The position numbers and the translations under genes are program-made. Source: Arenicola marina (lineage: Eukaryota > Annelida > Polychaeta > Arenicolidae). Taken from it: a DNA stretch of 64,000 bases. Under the pieces are notes generated by a model, which was given only the letters and a program-made list of their open reading frames with translations, had not been told where the DNA came from and made no database searches. Each line of letters opens with the position of its first letter. Position 1 is the first letter of the stretch. Below, in pieces: positions 23,501 to 35,264 of this stretch. Where the stretch lies: assembly GCA_964019135.1 (NCBI GenBank), contig OZ025257.1:17201971-17265970 (forward strand), written 5' to 3'.

Positions 23501-24626
23501 TACAGGAAACAATGGGGAACCATACTATCTAGGGCCTGAAGTAGCTCGACTTGACGACAAACTCTCGGCAATTCGACCCCCAAGCGAAGTGACACGCTTG
23601 CCACGTTCCTTGCTAGAGAGGAAGTTCTGGAAGGCCAACGAATGGCGGGCTTTTCTCTTGCTGTATTCGCCAGTTATTCTGCAACATGTCTTGCCACTGC
23701 GCTATTTCCGCCACTGGATGTTATTCAGTGTTGCCATTAGCGTTTTCTTGTCCAGTGAAATCAGCCGTCGAGATATCCACATGGCTCATGTTTGCCTTGT
23801 GAAGTTTGTGTCTGAGATTTCAGCATTGTATGGAATAGAACATGTTTCATATAACTGTCACTTGATGGTCCATCTGGCAGATAGTGTGAAAAACTGGGGC
23901 CCTTTATGGGCAACTTCTTGCTTTGTGTTTGAGGATACAGCTGGAAGGCTGTTATCCTACTTCCATGGAACACAACATGTGTCGATACAAATGTTCAAGA
24001 GATACTTAGCAAAGAGGACTCTAGTGCGGTTCCATGAATCGTTTGTAGATGCAGCCGAACATGTTACCGAAACATTTCAAAGAATGAGTGACACAATCGT
24101 CAAACGAAGCAAGTGCATCAAGATTTCGGAAGATTGTTCTGCCTTCACCGAAAATCTTGAACGCCTTACAGCAACAGATGCGCTCGCAATTGAGGCCACT
24201 TTGGGTAGGCCTGTTCTAAATAGAAGTTGCATGACTGTACACAGATTCTTGAAGGATAGTGTTCTGTTCACAAGCTCGGAATACTCCGCAAAATTTAAAC
24301 GAAATAATTCGTTCGTCCTTCTTGCGTGTGGCAACTTTGGTACCATTAAGAAAATGGTTCGAATTAGACTGAGCTGCACTTGTGATTTAGCCCACTGTGA
24401 CTGTGATGTTACAACTTTCATTATCGTAGAGAAAATGACCAAACTGCCACTCGGACAAATGCATGATGGTGATGCTCAAACTGATTTACTTCAGTTTAGA
24501 AAACCGATCCATGAAAGTCAAGAACATGTGGCGTGCCTTTTGAATGCTACATTAACCAAAGTCTGTGTCTGTGAGGCAGCAGGTTCCAAGTATGCAATTC
24601 CTTTGCCTGTGTTTGAGTTTGATTAA
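20535..24626 (+). CDS. TNP2-like (CACTA/CMC group) DDE transposase, 2 exons
   Basis: Exon 1 is 20535-20795 (87 codons, donor GAG/GTTTGT). The 1.55-kb intron ends TTTCTAG and exon 2 is 22350-24626, giving 845 aa without interruption. Exon 1 codes a basic then Ser/Asp-rich start. Exon 2 has a CxxC...CxxC zinc-binding pattern (CSNCQC ... CPDC, about residues 177-200), then the TNP2 core: FNTDGVPVF (D276), INELPRSKRRDYVLV, LWFGKHKP, CACDSVAR (D361), GCSFCLHPG, PDYMHSALLGV and FVFED (E615). The D, D and E positions fit the catalytic triad proposed for CACTA-type transposases, which cut element ends and rejoin them elsewhere. YNCHLMVHLADSVKNWGPLW is also typical of the family. It probably acts in the nucleus on the ends at 14859 and 26264. 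Confidence 0.85.
20796..22349 (+). other. Intron of the TNP2-like transposase
   Basis: 1554 bases, AT-rich, GTTTGT donor and TTTCTAG acceptor. No coding or repeat structure seen inside. Confidence 0.8.
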
Positions 24627-25674
24627 TGAAAGGTGTGGATGATGCATTTAGGACAAAATGGGTGGTTCTTTTACACCAAAACGATATGCATGTTGCATAT
24701 AGTTTAGAATTACTTTAGTCATTGCATGTGTAAATACTTAAGGCAAGAATAGCATGTCCTGCTTGCATCAAAAGTCTATATATGTCACTGCATATATGAA
24801 ATTAAATTTATATAAGAGCACTTACGTCTGGTTTATTACATGAAGATTAAATACATGTACTGTTGTGCTATAAACTGAGAGAATTTGTAACCTGTTAACC
24901 CTAAGAAGTACCACACAGGATCATGGTCATATTTGTTGACTGTAGAATCAGTATGATTCTGTTATTACTGTGGTACAATTAATTGTTGAAATAAGATTCT
25001 TTTATGTTCACTTTTGTGGTAGCTTTTCACTGTGATATGTATCTTCAATAATACTCAATGATGACAGACTTGAAATCGCAGTTGTGTTATTTTCTTGTGT
25101 GGCTAATTTTAATCACTTTGTATGCATATATTTTAGTAAGGTGTAAAGCTGTAGCATGTACAAATTTGCTAGCAAAACAACACCACAAAATTATTCACTA
25201 CTCACAAAGAATGCCTTTACGGAATAAAGACCAGGTTCCTCATAGACCATTCCAGATGCCCCTGACAACATCTATGATCCTGTTAGAAAACCGCTTTCAA
25301 TGCGTTTGCTATGGTTTATGTTCTTTTTCAGGGCTAGCTAGGTTAGCTGTATATGGCATATTCACAGAACAAACACAACAGATTTCTCTATAAACTTTCC
25401 TTTTAGTATTATATTATAAAATGGAATCACAGATGTTTTTTCACCCTGTTAACTTACCATAAACTGTTGGAACTTATGCAACTATAGGTCTTCACTTACC
25501 TTATGCGTGCTATGCAGTGCAGCTAGAGCCAGCTATCGAGTTACCTGACATATGCACCTGCCAGAATTACCCCTGATCATCGTCATGATCAACATATTGC
25601 CAAAACCATGCCACAGAATAATATCGTGATAATTATACATTTGTGGCCATATATAATCAGTAAAAGGAACAGTA
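24627..25674. other. Downstream of transposase, no gene seen
   Basis: AT-rich sequence between the transposase stop and the right array. Short open frames here show no family features. Confidence 0.6.
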
Positions 25675-26264
25675 TGTATACCATGGTATACTTTAAGAAT
25701 GTATGACATGCATGATACACACAGGGTAGCATCAGGGCATATATCATGGTTTATCATGATATACCATGGTTTATAATTGTATACCATGGTACCTCCATGG
25801 TAGGCTTGAGTTGCCATGATTTTCATATTAAATACCATGGCAGAATGTGCTATATATCATGGTTTACCATGTTATACCAAGGTTTATCATAGCATACCAT
25901 GGTATACCATGATATTCCATACCCTACCATACATGTACCATGGTATACCATGATATTCCATACCCTACCATACATGTACCATGGTATACCATGATATTCC
26001 ATACCATGCCATACATCTACCATGGTATATCATGGTAGGGTAGGGTATATCATGATATACCATGGTACATGTATGGTAGTATATGAAATATCATGGTATA
26101 CCATGATATATCATGGTATACCATGGTATATCATGGTACATGCATGGTAGGGTATTGTATATCAAGGTATACCATGATATATCATGATATACCATGATAT
26201 ACCATGGTATACCATGGTATACCATGATATACCATGGTATATTATGGTGTTTTTTCGTAAGGGT
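25675..26264. repeat. Right subterminal CCATGG array and inverted end
   Basis: Dense ATACCATGGT/ATATACCATG palindromes. A longer direct repeat at about 25900-26000 (containing CCATACCCTACCATACATGT) recurs inverted at about 26030-26090, so this end can fold extensively. It finishes with the terminal inverted repeat to 26264. Confidence 0.88.
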
Positions 26265-27089
26265 ATATCACTGAATACAATCAGTTACTTCAATTTTTCT
26301 TTTAGTATAAATAGGATAACAGTAATATTTTAGGTAGTCTACCATAATATCCATAAGCAGCTGTATTACAAGGCATTTTGCATATTTAGCACATAATCAC
26401 AGGAAAAGCTTCAATATGTTGTATTGATTCACCTTATACAGTAAGTCATCAATTCCTGACTCCATAATTCAGAACCATATACAGGGAAGGTGATTCTGCA
26501 GTTACACAAATTCACATTTATTTACATAAATTTGTGTCTAAACTCTTAAATAGGCATATTAAAGTGCTGGACATATTTTGCTGGATGTGCAATCACTGGT
26601 ACCATTGCTTTTGACCACAGGCACCCTGACCAGCTGATACGGTCACTGACACCCCGGACCGTCAGCTGATCGGGGTGCCTGCATGGGGCTGCATGTGTTT
26701 TTTTGTTTGACAGCAATGTCAGCATTCATCAATGACGCCCGTTTTAACTAGATCTACCTAAACTAACAGATAATTTAGAAATGACTAAGAATTGTATCAG
26801 AAAGTGTCTTCACAACAAGAAAATGTAAGAAAAAATTCTAGCAATCTAGAAACACTGAGAAAAGGAAAGTGACCTTTTGCCGCACCGAAATGATTGAGCG
26901 ATAATGGGGAAGAACATCTTTACACTTTAAAGAGGATTATACACATAAAGGAACTTAATTCGAGGTAAATAAATGCTCAAAACTTCGACCTTTGTGAAAC
27001 TTTATCAACTTATGCACTTTTATTAGCGGACAGACGCGTCCGTTGTCACAGCGCAGATGAAAATGTCACGAATGCATTCATTTGTTTAC
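26265..27089. other. Element 1 right interior, no gene
   Basis: Matches the right interior of element 2 (about 34800-35249), with the order kept. Non-coding. Confidence 0.7.
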
Positions 27090-27104
27090 CTGATCGTCTG
27101 CCAT
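27090..27104 (-). pseudogene. Myb start-exon copy in element 1
   Basis: Identical in sequence and splice context to the five-codon start exon MADDQ of element 2 (35250-35264), with the donor CAG/GTAAAC. It has no downstream exons to join. Confidence 0.7.
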
Positions 27105-27542
27105 GGTTGTCAAGTGTGTATCATAAATAATGTCCTCTGCGACAAATAAAAATCTCGTTTCCTCTCCGAAGTTACGAGCAGTCGGTTCGCTCGTAAACTC
27201 GGTTACGAGTTCTTAGTGAAACGCTTTTCATCGTGCTCGTAACCTAAAATCGGAGTTCTCGAGGTTACGAGCAAAATACGGTTACGATATCATATCTTAG
27301 TGAAACGATCCCCTGGGGACCGTTTCACTAAGGAGGTTACGAGCTCGTAACCACTAAATTTGCTCGTAACTTCATTTTTCTCGTAACTTAACGAGAAAAA
27401 TGACAACAAGCGTTTCACTAAGATATCGTAACATTTTTCTCGTTAATTTTGCTCGTAAAGTTATGCGCGTCTCGACCCACTCATAAAACCCATTTTGCTC
27501 GTAAACTTCGCTCGCAAAATAAACATTTCTCTCAAAACGAAC

Positions 27543-30500
27543 ATGGCGTTCCTGTTGTTTAATAGAAGGGAGCCAACAGAAAGATTGATTAAAGAGCGAA
27601 TCATAATAGATTCGCTTGCTGAAAGAGAAATCGAAAACTACCGGTTTCCGCGACAATTTCTACGAGACCTATCGGCACAATATGCAGCCAGTGCATTTCC
27701 CAACTCGACGGAGCGATCGCACGCAATATCAGCAGAAACAGAGGTAAGAATTGATCCAAATGATAATATTAGGTCTAGATGTAGTATCCATATTCAGAGA
27801 TAACCCCCCTTAAAATAAAAATTATGACACTTGGTGAGGTTCGAACTCTCACCGCCGACAATCGTCGGGTCAGAGGCGGTAACCTTAGACCACTACACCA
27901 CTAAACCCGTATCGTCAGCAATGACATTAAATCGTATGTTAAGCGAATATATATGCAACCAAGGACAAGGCTGGGAGGTTAAAATTCTATAGTATAGATC
28001 TATAATGTCAAGCAACTTCCCCTTTCATCAGCTAAACAAAATATTATTATTATGATCTAAGTCGATGTTGATTACATCATATGGCAATTTGATATGCGCA
28101 CCATGTTATTGGGTGCGTTATGACGACTTTGAACCACTCCTGTGTTAGGCTGTGGTTGGCTGTGGTGGGTTAGGCCTATATTTAGTTATCGGACCAGTGA
28201 TTGCGCAGGTACCAGTTTGCACACAAAGCAAAAGATGGTTAAAATAATATGCACATTGCTTGGAATCTTACAAAGTGCATGTCAAGGGAGCTGTTAAATA
28301 TGAAGGCCAAATCGGTCAAAATTTCACATATAAATAAAAGAATGAAATTGCATTTCGGCAAGTGCGCAATCACTGGTACCTGCGCAATTACTGGTCTACA
28401 TTCCATATATGTACGTATTTGGAGCTACTTTTATATCGTGCTGGAATTAGATTTTCAAAAACAGAGGGGGGGGGGATGCAACAAATTTCGAGTTTTAACA
28501 GCCCTTAACATCCTCTTGCTTGAAGGGGGTCGGTTTATAGCCCCCCACCCCCCCCCCTATTGTATCCGCCCCTGGGTTGCATCTACAAAATGTCACTGCG
28601 ACGCATTCGTCGGAAAGCCACAGTGTATGCTCAAGTTCCCAAGTGGGGGGTGCAACCTCCCTACCCCCCCCCCCCCCACGGCCCCTAGAACCGTACTCAA
28701 GGGTGGTCTTCTTGCTTAATTAAGACACCGCCGATTGTTGCAAAATAGATTATCTTTAAAGTCCATCTCTTATGTCCTAGGTTACTTTGCATATATTTCA
28801 TCCATTTGCACTATATTAACGAAATTACATTCATTCAAACACCGCGGGCAGTCGAAGCGAGCGAGGCGCTCTCAAACCGGTTCATCTGGTGACGTCACAA
28901 ATCTCTACTCTGGGCGGGGGTTTGGAAATGGATCGTTCGCTGCTTGAGTTTATTTGGGTGACTTTAGATACTAATATTTATGGCATAAGAGACATTGTAA
29001 AATAATTGCATCTGATAAATGGCTTTAGTAACCACCGGGAAATGTATATTTGGAAGTGGTTTAGTAACAAGTACCCCCCCAAGAGATGGACTTTAAAATA
29101 TCGAGTTAATTTGGTATAATATGTTATTTACATATCATATAGTCTTCCATGAAAAAAATAGTTTAACACGATCAGTGGAATGTCTTCATTTTATTTCCTT
29201 GCCGATCTGTGTCATCTACCTTGGTATAGTAATTATAAGTGTTCAGAATTGTTCTGTTCAACTACAAAAGAATAACCTTTTACTTCTTCCAGATTCTCAC
29301 TGCCTTGCGGTGGTATGCTAAGGGTGGCATGCTGTGTGAAGTCGCCAGTCTACATGGCATTTCAAAGTCGAGTGCATGCCGTATCATCAAAAAGGTGTCC
29401 GCATATTTCGCTTCCATCGCAAGGGAGCATATCCGGTACCCAGACGAACGGTATGCAAATTTACATCAATCAATATGTGGTTAAACGTGTTAAACGCCAA
29501 CTATGATTTACCTAAGTGCCTTCATAATTCCACGAGAGTGCTTTGCTTGGAACAACAATATGTAGAACTTTCCTAATTTACGGGATAACATTTTTAAGTT
29601 ACGGGATAACATTCATAAGTGATATTTTTGACTTTATAACGTTGTCACAAATAATCAAAATGGATAATGCTTATAAAAAAGAAAAGAATGATAGCTTTCA
29701 CGAATAATGCATGAAAAAAAAAGAAACCAATGATACCTTTCACGAATAATGCATGAACACTTTTTTTTATACCTTTCACGAATAATGCATGAAAAAAAAG
29801 ACCTTTTATGAACCGACCATTATATTAACAAGATCACAAATAATGAAATACAATAATACATTAACAAATAATTTCAGGCAAGAAATGGTCAATATTGCGA
29901 CCAAATTCCGCGCCACCGCCGGCATGCCACGCACCTGTGGTTGCATCGATGGCACCCATATTCGCATAAAGGCGCCAGATTCTGAAGAGTGGAGCTTCGT
30001 GAACCGCAAAGGCGAACATTCTATTAACGTGCAGGTAATTACGCCGGATTTATTTTACTGTGCCGTTTATAAATATAGCTATATTGAACACTGTATAAAC
30101 ATGTCTAAATGCGATGGGCAATGACAGTAAAAACATTTAAATCCCGAGTGTCTTGCAGATAAATTTCAAAACGTTGTAGCTATAGAGATCATATATTTCG
30201 TCAGGGTCCTTTTTCAATTCTACGATACCGTTGTAACGTTTGCATTATTCACGTCATTACGTTTATATGTGCTTAGGAGCATCTATATATTTCGCAAATA
30301 AATAACAAACCAAACTGTCATATAACGGACTTAAAGAATGACGTTCTTTTGTTGTCCAAATTCCAAACTGAAAGAAAAAAACGACATAAGATAAATAAGG
30401 ATAATGAAATATATAGCAGTTCATTAATAATGTAACTGGCCTGGCCATTATATTATAAAAGGGCAGCTAAGGTACACGGCGTCCTCATTTATGAAGTCCT

Positions 30501-31380
30501 TTCACGTGTAACGCCTGCAAATGTCTTCATATTATGTTGACAGGTCGTTTGCGATGCAGACCTTTTGATACGGGATGTGGTTGCCAAGTGGCCAGGCTCC
30601 ACGCATGATGCCTTCATGTTGGCCATGTCATCAATCAAGGGCAAATTTGAAGAGAAAGCTTTCGGCTCGCTCTGGTTGCTTGGGGATAGCGGCTACCCAG
30701 CCAAGCCCTGGCTACTGACCCCCCTCCTGCACCCTACAACTCCCTCAGAGAAACGATTTAACGTGTCTCTGAAAAAAACGCGTTGCATTGTGGAAAGGTG
30801 CTTTGGCGTCCTTAAGTCGCGTTTCAGGTACAGTTCACGATCTTCTTCAATTGGCATCAAAAATTTTGAAACCAATATTAGACACATATTATTAGTACAA
30901 AAGATAGAAGCTAGTATATTTCTGTTGTTTTTGCGACTTTCTTAACGAGGCACTACACGATAATATTTATATACAAGAACCACGTGTTTACTTGTAGCGC
31001 TATCTAGTATAGTATCTTTCTGAAAATACTGATTATTCGTTGTGTTTTTTTATAGGTACCCTATGGGGTCTGAATGTCATGCTCAGATGTATCAATCAAG
31101 ATAAATTGTACGAAGTCAAATATACTTCAATTTCAGATGTCTTCATAAAACGAGTGGAGTAATTCAGCTCAACCCGTCGACAACATGCAATGTTATCATT
31201 GCATGTTGTGTATTGCACAACATGGCTATTCGGGCGAACTTGCCACTTATTGAATTGCCGTGTGACACCAATGAAGACTACGTTGACGACGCTGAGAATC
31301 AGGAAGAAGAGGAACAGAATGACAGACAGGGAGTTGCTGCTCGCAATGACATTATTGCACGTTATTTCTCAGATAATTGA
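27543..31380 (+). CDS. HARBI1-like PIF/Harbinger transposase (5 exons)
   Basis: Exons 27543-27743, 29293-29450, 29878-30034, 30544-30827 and 31137-31380 total 1044 bases, 347 aa, close to the usual length of HARBI1-like proteins. All introns are GT-AG and all phases agree. The N-terminus has a YRFPRQFLRDL-type segment and a helix-turn-helix-like part (CEVASLHGISKSSACRIIKK). The DDE core follows: CIDGTHIRIKAP (first D), PGSTHDAFM, LLGDSGYPAKPWLLTPL (second D) and VERCFGVLKSRFR (E). The last exon has CCVLHNMAI, also typical, and an acidic tail. It cuts and moves Harbinger elements in the nucleus, in known cases with help from a Myb-like partner. No lesion is visible. Confidence 0.88.
27744..29292 (+). 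other. First intron of Harbinger transposase
   Basis: Holds the tRNA-like sequence at 27829-27908, C-rich runs near 28545 and 28665, and an inverted pair of CTGCGCAATCACTGGT-like pieces near 28195 and 28370. The 156-codon open frame at 28249-28719 is low-complexity and not believed to be a gene. Confidence 0.6.
27829..27908 (-). other. tRNA-like sequence in element 2
   Basis: The minus strand has A-box TGGTGTAGTGG and B-box AGTTCGAACCT. The T stem pairs at four of five positions, an anticodon-like arm GGTTA/TGACC can form, and CGACGATTGTCG resembles a long variable arm. The acceptor stem does not pair well. It lies in the transposase's first intron, antisense to it, at the same distance from the left end as in element 1. 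It may be a tRNA-derived pol III unit; the anticodon is not assignable. Confidence 0.5.
29691..29792 (+). repeat. Three short direct repeats in an intron
   Basis: Three copies of CTTTCACGAATAATGCATGA at about 29691-29714, 29732-29756 and 29769-29792, separated by A- or T-runs, in the second intron of the Harbinger transposase. Confidence 0.85.
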
Positions 31381-31790
31381 TCACCATGCATTGACAATAA
31401 AATTAGAAAACGTTAGAATACGTTCAATGTAACGATGGGTCAACAAAGAAACAGAATAATTATAAAAGAATAACGATATATAACGTATGATATAATATAA
31501 AATAAATAAATTACATAAATAATATACTGGAAAATGCTAATACAGGAACCTACATATTAAAAATGAATAATGGGAAAGAACTTACCATTTCAAAAGCGAA
31601 TAACGGGAGATACGGACATAAAGTTCCCCTCGTCCGCCTGGCCAGTTGATAATGTTACACTGAAAAAGTAAAAGAAAAAGTAAAGATTGTCTTGTTAATC
31701 AGCCGACGACCGGATTGGTTAACAGTTTGCTGCCAGTTGTATTGATCGAACTTTTGATTTGGGTATCTTTTCCTAAAATCTGAATTCTTA
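31381..31790. other. Gap between the two convergent Harbinger genes
   Basis: About 410 bases of AT-rich sequence between the transposase stop and the Myb-like stop. It must hold both 3' ends; no sharp poly(A) signal stands out against the AT-rich background. Confidence 0.5.
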
Positions 31791-34700
31791 CTATTCAACA
31801 TCTGTTCTTTGAAGGCTCGTTGACAGCATCCTCACATCCTGTCTCAGACCCTGGATTTCTGCGATTAGTTGCCTCTGGAGTTCCAAACTCTCGATCATGT
31901 AGTCTTGGGCAACTATAAAGTCCAACCAACATATAAACAATATTAATCATTAAATGTGTAATAACGTAGGGAGGAATCTATAGTAGAAAGTGTTAATGCA
32001 GACCAGTTGCCCTTAGTTGACAATAAAAATTAAAAAATCAAACCAGATAAGGGCCATTTTAGAAGTCTAGGATTTCAAATTGGAAGGATACCAGTATATA
32101 TGCCTGGGTATAGAAGTACCGGTATTATGCGTACGTTTCGCTTTCCTTTTAGGTTGCTGCATAGCACATGATGCGGCCTCCGGTTCTTCTGTTTTGTTAT
32201 CTGCTTGGTTACCATGCTCTTCTGGGTCCTCAGTGACTGGCACTTGCTGGTCCTCTTTAAATACATGTATATCATAACTTCCAACATTAAGGGTCAGAAT
32301 CCTTCACCACATTAGATTTATCGTTGTTTACGTAGAATGGTTTAGAATGAATTAATTAAGGCCCGGATCGAGTCTTCTTTGTGTCCGGAAACATGCACTA
32401 CTTGTCTGTCATCTAGCTGTCAAATCTAGGGGGCCTAAAACAATGGAATGTGATTTCTCATATCTTGAACGCACACAGGATTCAATAATTGAAACATAAT
32501 TCAAGCATCTGTCTATTGTTTTGTTGTATGTTAGCTATAAATGTTACCCCCCACGCACTATTAACACTATCTAGGTTTTAAATTATCTTTAAAAACAAAG
32601 GGCATCTCCAAACTTATTGCAAGGCATAATGTGTACAAACCTGGCTCCCCCAAATCTTGTCCACCATTGATTCCTTAAAACAAATGGGGCAGGCGCAGGT
32701 ATACCAGAATGCTCATGATATATATATATATTTATTAGCTATCACATTCACTTTGGTCAAACTCTAACACATGCTTCTAGACTAACAACAGAAAGCAAAA
32801 AGGCCTAATCTGAAATACATGTGCATATAATCTTAGGCTGGTACTTAATTGGCATAGATTATCAAAATGACCAATAATAAGTAAATGTAAATAAATGTTC
32901 GAGCCTTCTCAAATAAAATAGATATGTAGGCCTACAACGTTATTATGGCCTTTTTATATGCACTGACATAAAATGTGATATATACCATCCATAGTTTATT
33001 TCACCTTTGTACACGGTGGGACCCATTATCCCGAGGATTCTTTCTTCCAAGGGTGTTAGGTCGTCCACCCGACCGTCGGCGCCTAGGCCTGTTTGCCGTC
33101 GTGTGGCGTCGATCTTAGCACCCTGAAGATAATTTATATATCTTGCGTAATAATAATCAATTATTGGCTAATATATTTCGGTGGATGTATATATCTTACC
33201 TTTACTACTTTAAATGTAACAACAATATCCAAAATTATATGACACTACACTTCTAATACTATATTTTCTGTAGTTTTATGGATACCCACAAATAATCAAT
33301 TGTCATGCAGTGTTATTAATATTACAGATTTGGTGCTTTTCAACAAAGTAGACCCTGTATTTACAGTTCATTGTGAACCTTTAGTTAGGAAGCCTAGCTG
33401 TATTAAAGTCGATATTTGTCGTTAATATACTGTAATTATATATATATACATATATCAATAAATATGCAATGAATATTGTTATACTAGAGAACACATAGTT
33501 ACCTTTTTCTTGATGTTGGAGAACCAGGTCTCTTTTTTGCGTTTTAGGTCATCTGCTGTCCTAGGCTCCTTTGCAATGCCACTTGCCGAAAACTTGTCCG
33601 CAATGTTTTTCCATACATTACGTTTTTCATATCCAAACACACCTTTTCTTTTCTTCCCGTCTGAATCTAAATATAAGAAATCAACTTTGGTTATAATGAG
33701 GGGTTGTTTAAACGTGTCATTAGAAATCAAGGCACACATAACTAAATATAATTAAGCATTTGTATGCATATTTAATTGAACTATGTACTGATAAATTATT
33801 TTCATGTTTGATACTAATGTTCATAAATGTCTGTATAAACCTCTTTTTGCAATAGGTAATAATGGGTAAACAATATTTCCAAATTACCTTTTGTGTTTCC
33901 ATTAAAGGAGCCAAAGATAATATCTTTATTTTCATCAATGAGATTTACAAGGACTTCCTGTTCTTCAGAACTATACCAACTGGAATTTTTTTTCTTTGTT
34001 GGGCATCCTGGGGCTTCACCATTTTCTGTGATTTTCTGTAATAAATATTAACATTATTGCAGGAAATAATATAAAAAATAAAGCTTTACTGGAGTTTCAC
34101 CTGGTGGTTCAATGAATTACATTACTTTATGAAGTATTAATCAATATTCATCCATTCTTTTCTGTAGCTACCCTTCTTCAGCATGTTCAGTCACATATTC
34201 TTCCCTAATTTTGACATGAAATGGGCATATAAAACGGATATACTTAAAACTTTAATGCAATTTACCAGTAAGGGCTCTTCCCTCCAATAAAATATACATA
34301 TACAGAACACTTGTAGTATCAGATTTGCTGCATACTTTTGTATACTTTAATTTAGTACACCCAAAACTGTGTTAGCCTCAACTTTTGCGCAAGTGCCCCC
34401 AGGCAATCCCGCTTTCTAGGGGCACAACGGTGTCCATGCAGAGTTCTTTAGATGCCAGTCAGGAATCAACTGTAGCTTTTATCATAATGTGTGCGCGTAC
34501 AATCATAGTGTTTACGTATTCTATATACCTCATTCTATCTTCTGACATCAAGAAAGTGTGTCAACACTAGGTTGTTCCGGTTATATTTTAGCGAAGAAAT
34601 GTTGGAGCATAGTCTTTTCCCGAGCAACCGCCATGCGTAAACCAGTAAACCAGAGCGACAGTGACATGCATGGATTGATTTTTTATTTTTTACCGAGAAA

Positions 34701-35264
34701 GGAAGGGGTTGCCCTACTACGGTAAAAAATGGAAAATCAATCCATGGCTCTCTGTCGCTCTGGTTTACCGAGCGTGCCCAAAGTCAAAGAGGCATGTTTC
34801 AGGGCTATGTCAGCCTTTTGACATGTTTGACAGCATTTAATTTTTATCAATGACACGCACCCATTTGAAAATACTTTATAAAGATAGACTCTAGATCTTA
34901 ATTTAGAAATTAATAAGAATTGTTTCAGCTGATAATTATTGATCAGAACGTGTCTTCACAATAATAGTAAGCTTAATCTATAAAACAGGAGATTCAAGCT
35001 GACAAGCAACCTATTTCTAGAAAGGAAAAGTGGGCGTTGCCGCATCGAAATAATTGAGCGATAATGGGGGAGCAAATCTTTACACTTTAAAGGGGATTAT
35101 AGACATAAAGGAACTTAATTCGAGGTAAATAAATGCTCAAAACTTCGACCTTTGTAAAACTTTATCAACTTATGCATTTTTATTAGAGAATAGACGCGTC
35201 CGTTGTCACAGCGCAGATGAAAATATCACGAATGCATCCATTTGTTTACCTGATCGTCTGCCAT
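31791..35264 (-). CDS. Myb/SANT-like Harbinger partner protein (6 exons)
   Basis: Minus-strand exons 35250-35264 (start, MADDQ), 33888-34035, 33503-33666, 33005-33122, 32120-32254 and 31791-31903 total 693 bases, 230 aa, with all phases consistent. Residues about 20-105 form a Myb/SANT- or MADF-like trihelix domain with the expected tryptophans: SSWYSSEEQEVLVNLI, RNVWKNIADKF and KKETWFSNIKKK. The last exon (YMIESLELQRQLIAEI) is a probable coiled coil. Harbinger elements usually encode such a protein, which binds the ends and helps bring the transposase into the nucleus. The five-codon start exon is unusual but is preserved with its splice site in element 1 as well. Confidence 0.82.
34036..35249 (-). 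other. First intron of the Myb-like gene
   Basis: 1214 bases. It contains the hairpin element at 34645-34768 and sequence shared with element 1's right part. The short open frame at 34385-34570 shows no family features, although related sequence occurs at about 53400-53560. Confidence 0.6.
34645..34768. mobile_element. MITE-like hairpin
   Basis: A 124-base near-palindrome: the left arm starts GTAAACCAGAGCGACAG and the right arm ends CTGTCGCTCTGGTTTAC, and the arms also share CATGGATTGATTTT and ATTTTTTACCG. Arms of about 55 bases and a short loop. It sits inside an intron of element 2. No target duplication is clear. Confidence 0.6.

Larger units (their letters stand above)
14859..26264. mobile_element. 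Two-gene CACTA-like transposon with BEN-domain partner
   Basis: An 11.4-kb DNA transposon nested in Harbinger element 1. The ends match as inverted repeats for about 32 bases with 3 mismatches (ACCCTTATGAAAAAACACCA at the left; the right end reads ACCCTTACGAAAAAACACCA on the other strand). The bases next to the ends are AT on both sides, suggesting a 2-bp target duplication, though the ends cannot be fixed exactly because AT is palindromic. Inside both ends are arrays rich in ACCATGGT and ATACCATGG. Two divergent genes fill the middle: TNP2-like transposase (plus) and BEN-domain protein (minus). Both spliced frames are open, so this copy could be recent. The ends do not begin CACTA or CACTG, unlike classical CACTA elements. 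Confidence 0.85.
12573..27313. mobile_element. Harbinger-type element 1 (deleted, carries a nested transposon)
   Basis: Starts GGGGACCGTTTCACTAAG and ends with the inverted form CTTAGTGAAACGATCCCC. Several hundred bases inside each end match element 2, including many copies of a CGTAAC/GTTACG motif. Without the nested 14859-26264 transposon it is about 3.3 kb. It keeps the transposase start codon region, part of one Myb exon and the Myb start exon, but lacks the rest of both genes. A non-autonomous deletion derivative. Confidence 0.85.

Noticed and set aside
22972..24442. Minus-strand open frames of 64-121 codons
   Set aside because: They are antisense shadows of the long TNP2-like transposase exon.
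27305..27325. CCCCTGGGG junction read as a target-site duplication
   Set aside because: Only one T lies between the two elements, and it does not match a duplicated 3-base target at the outer ends; the duplication cannot be claimed.
28249..28719. 156-codon plus-strand open frame
   Set aside because: It lies in an intron of the Harbinger transposase, runs through poly-C tracts and has no recognisable domain.
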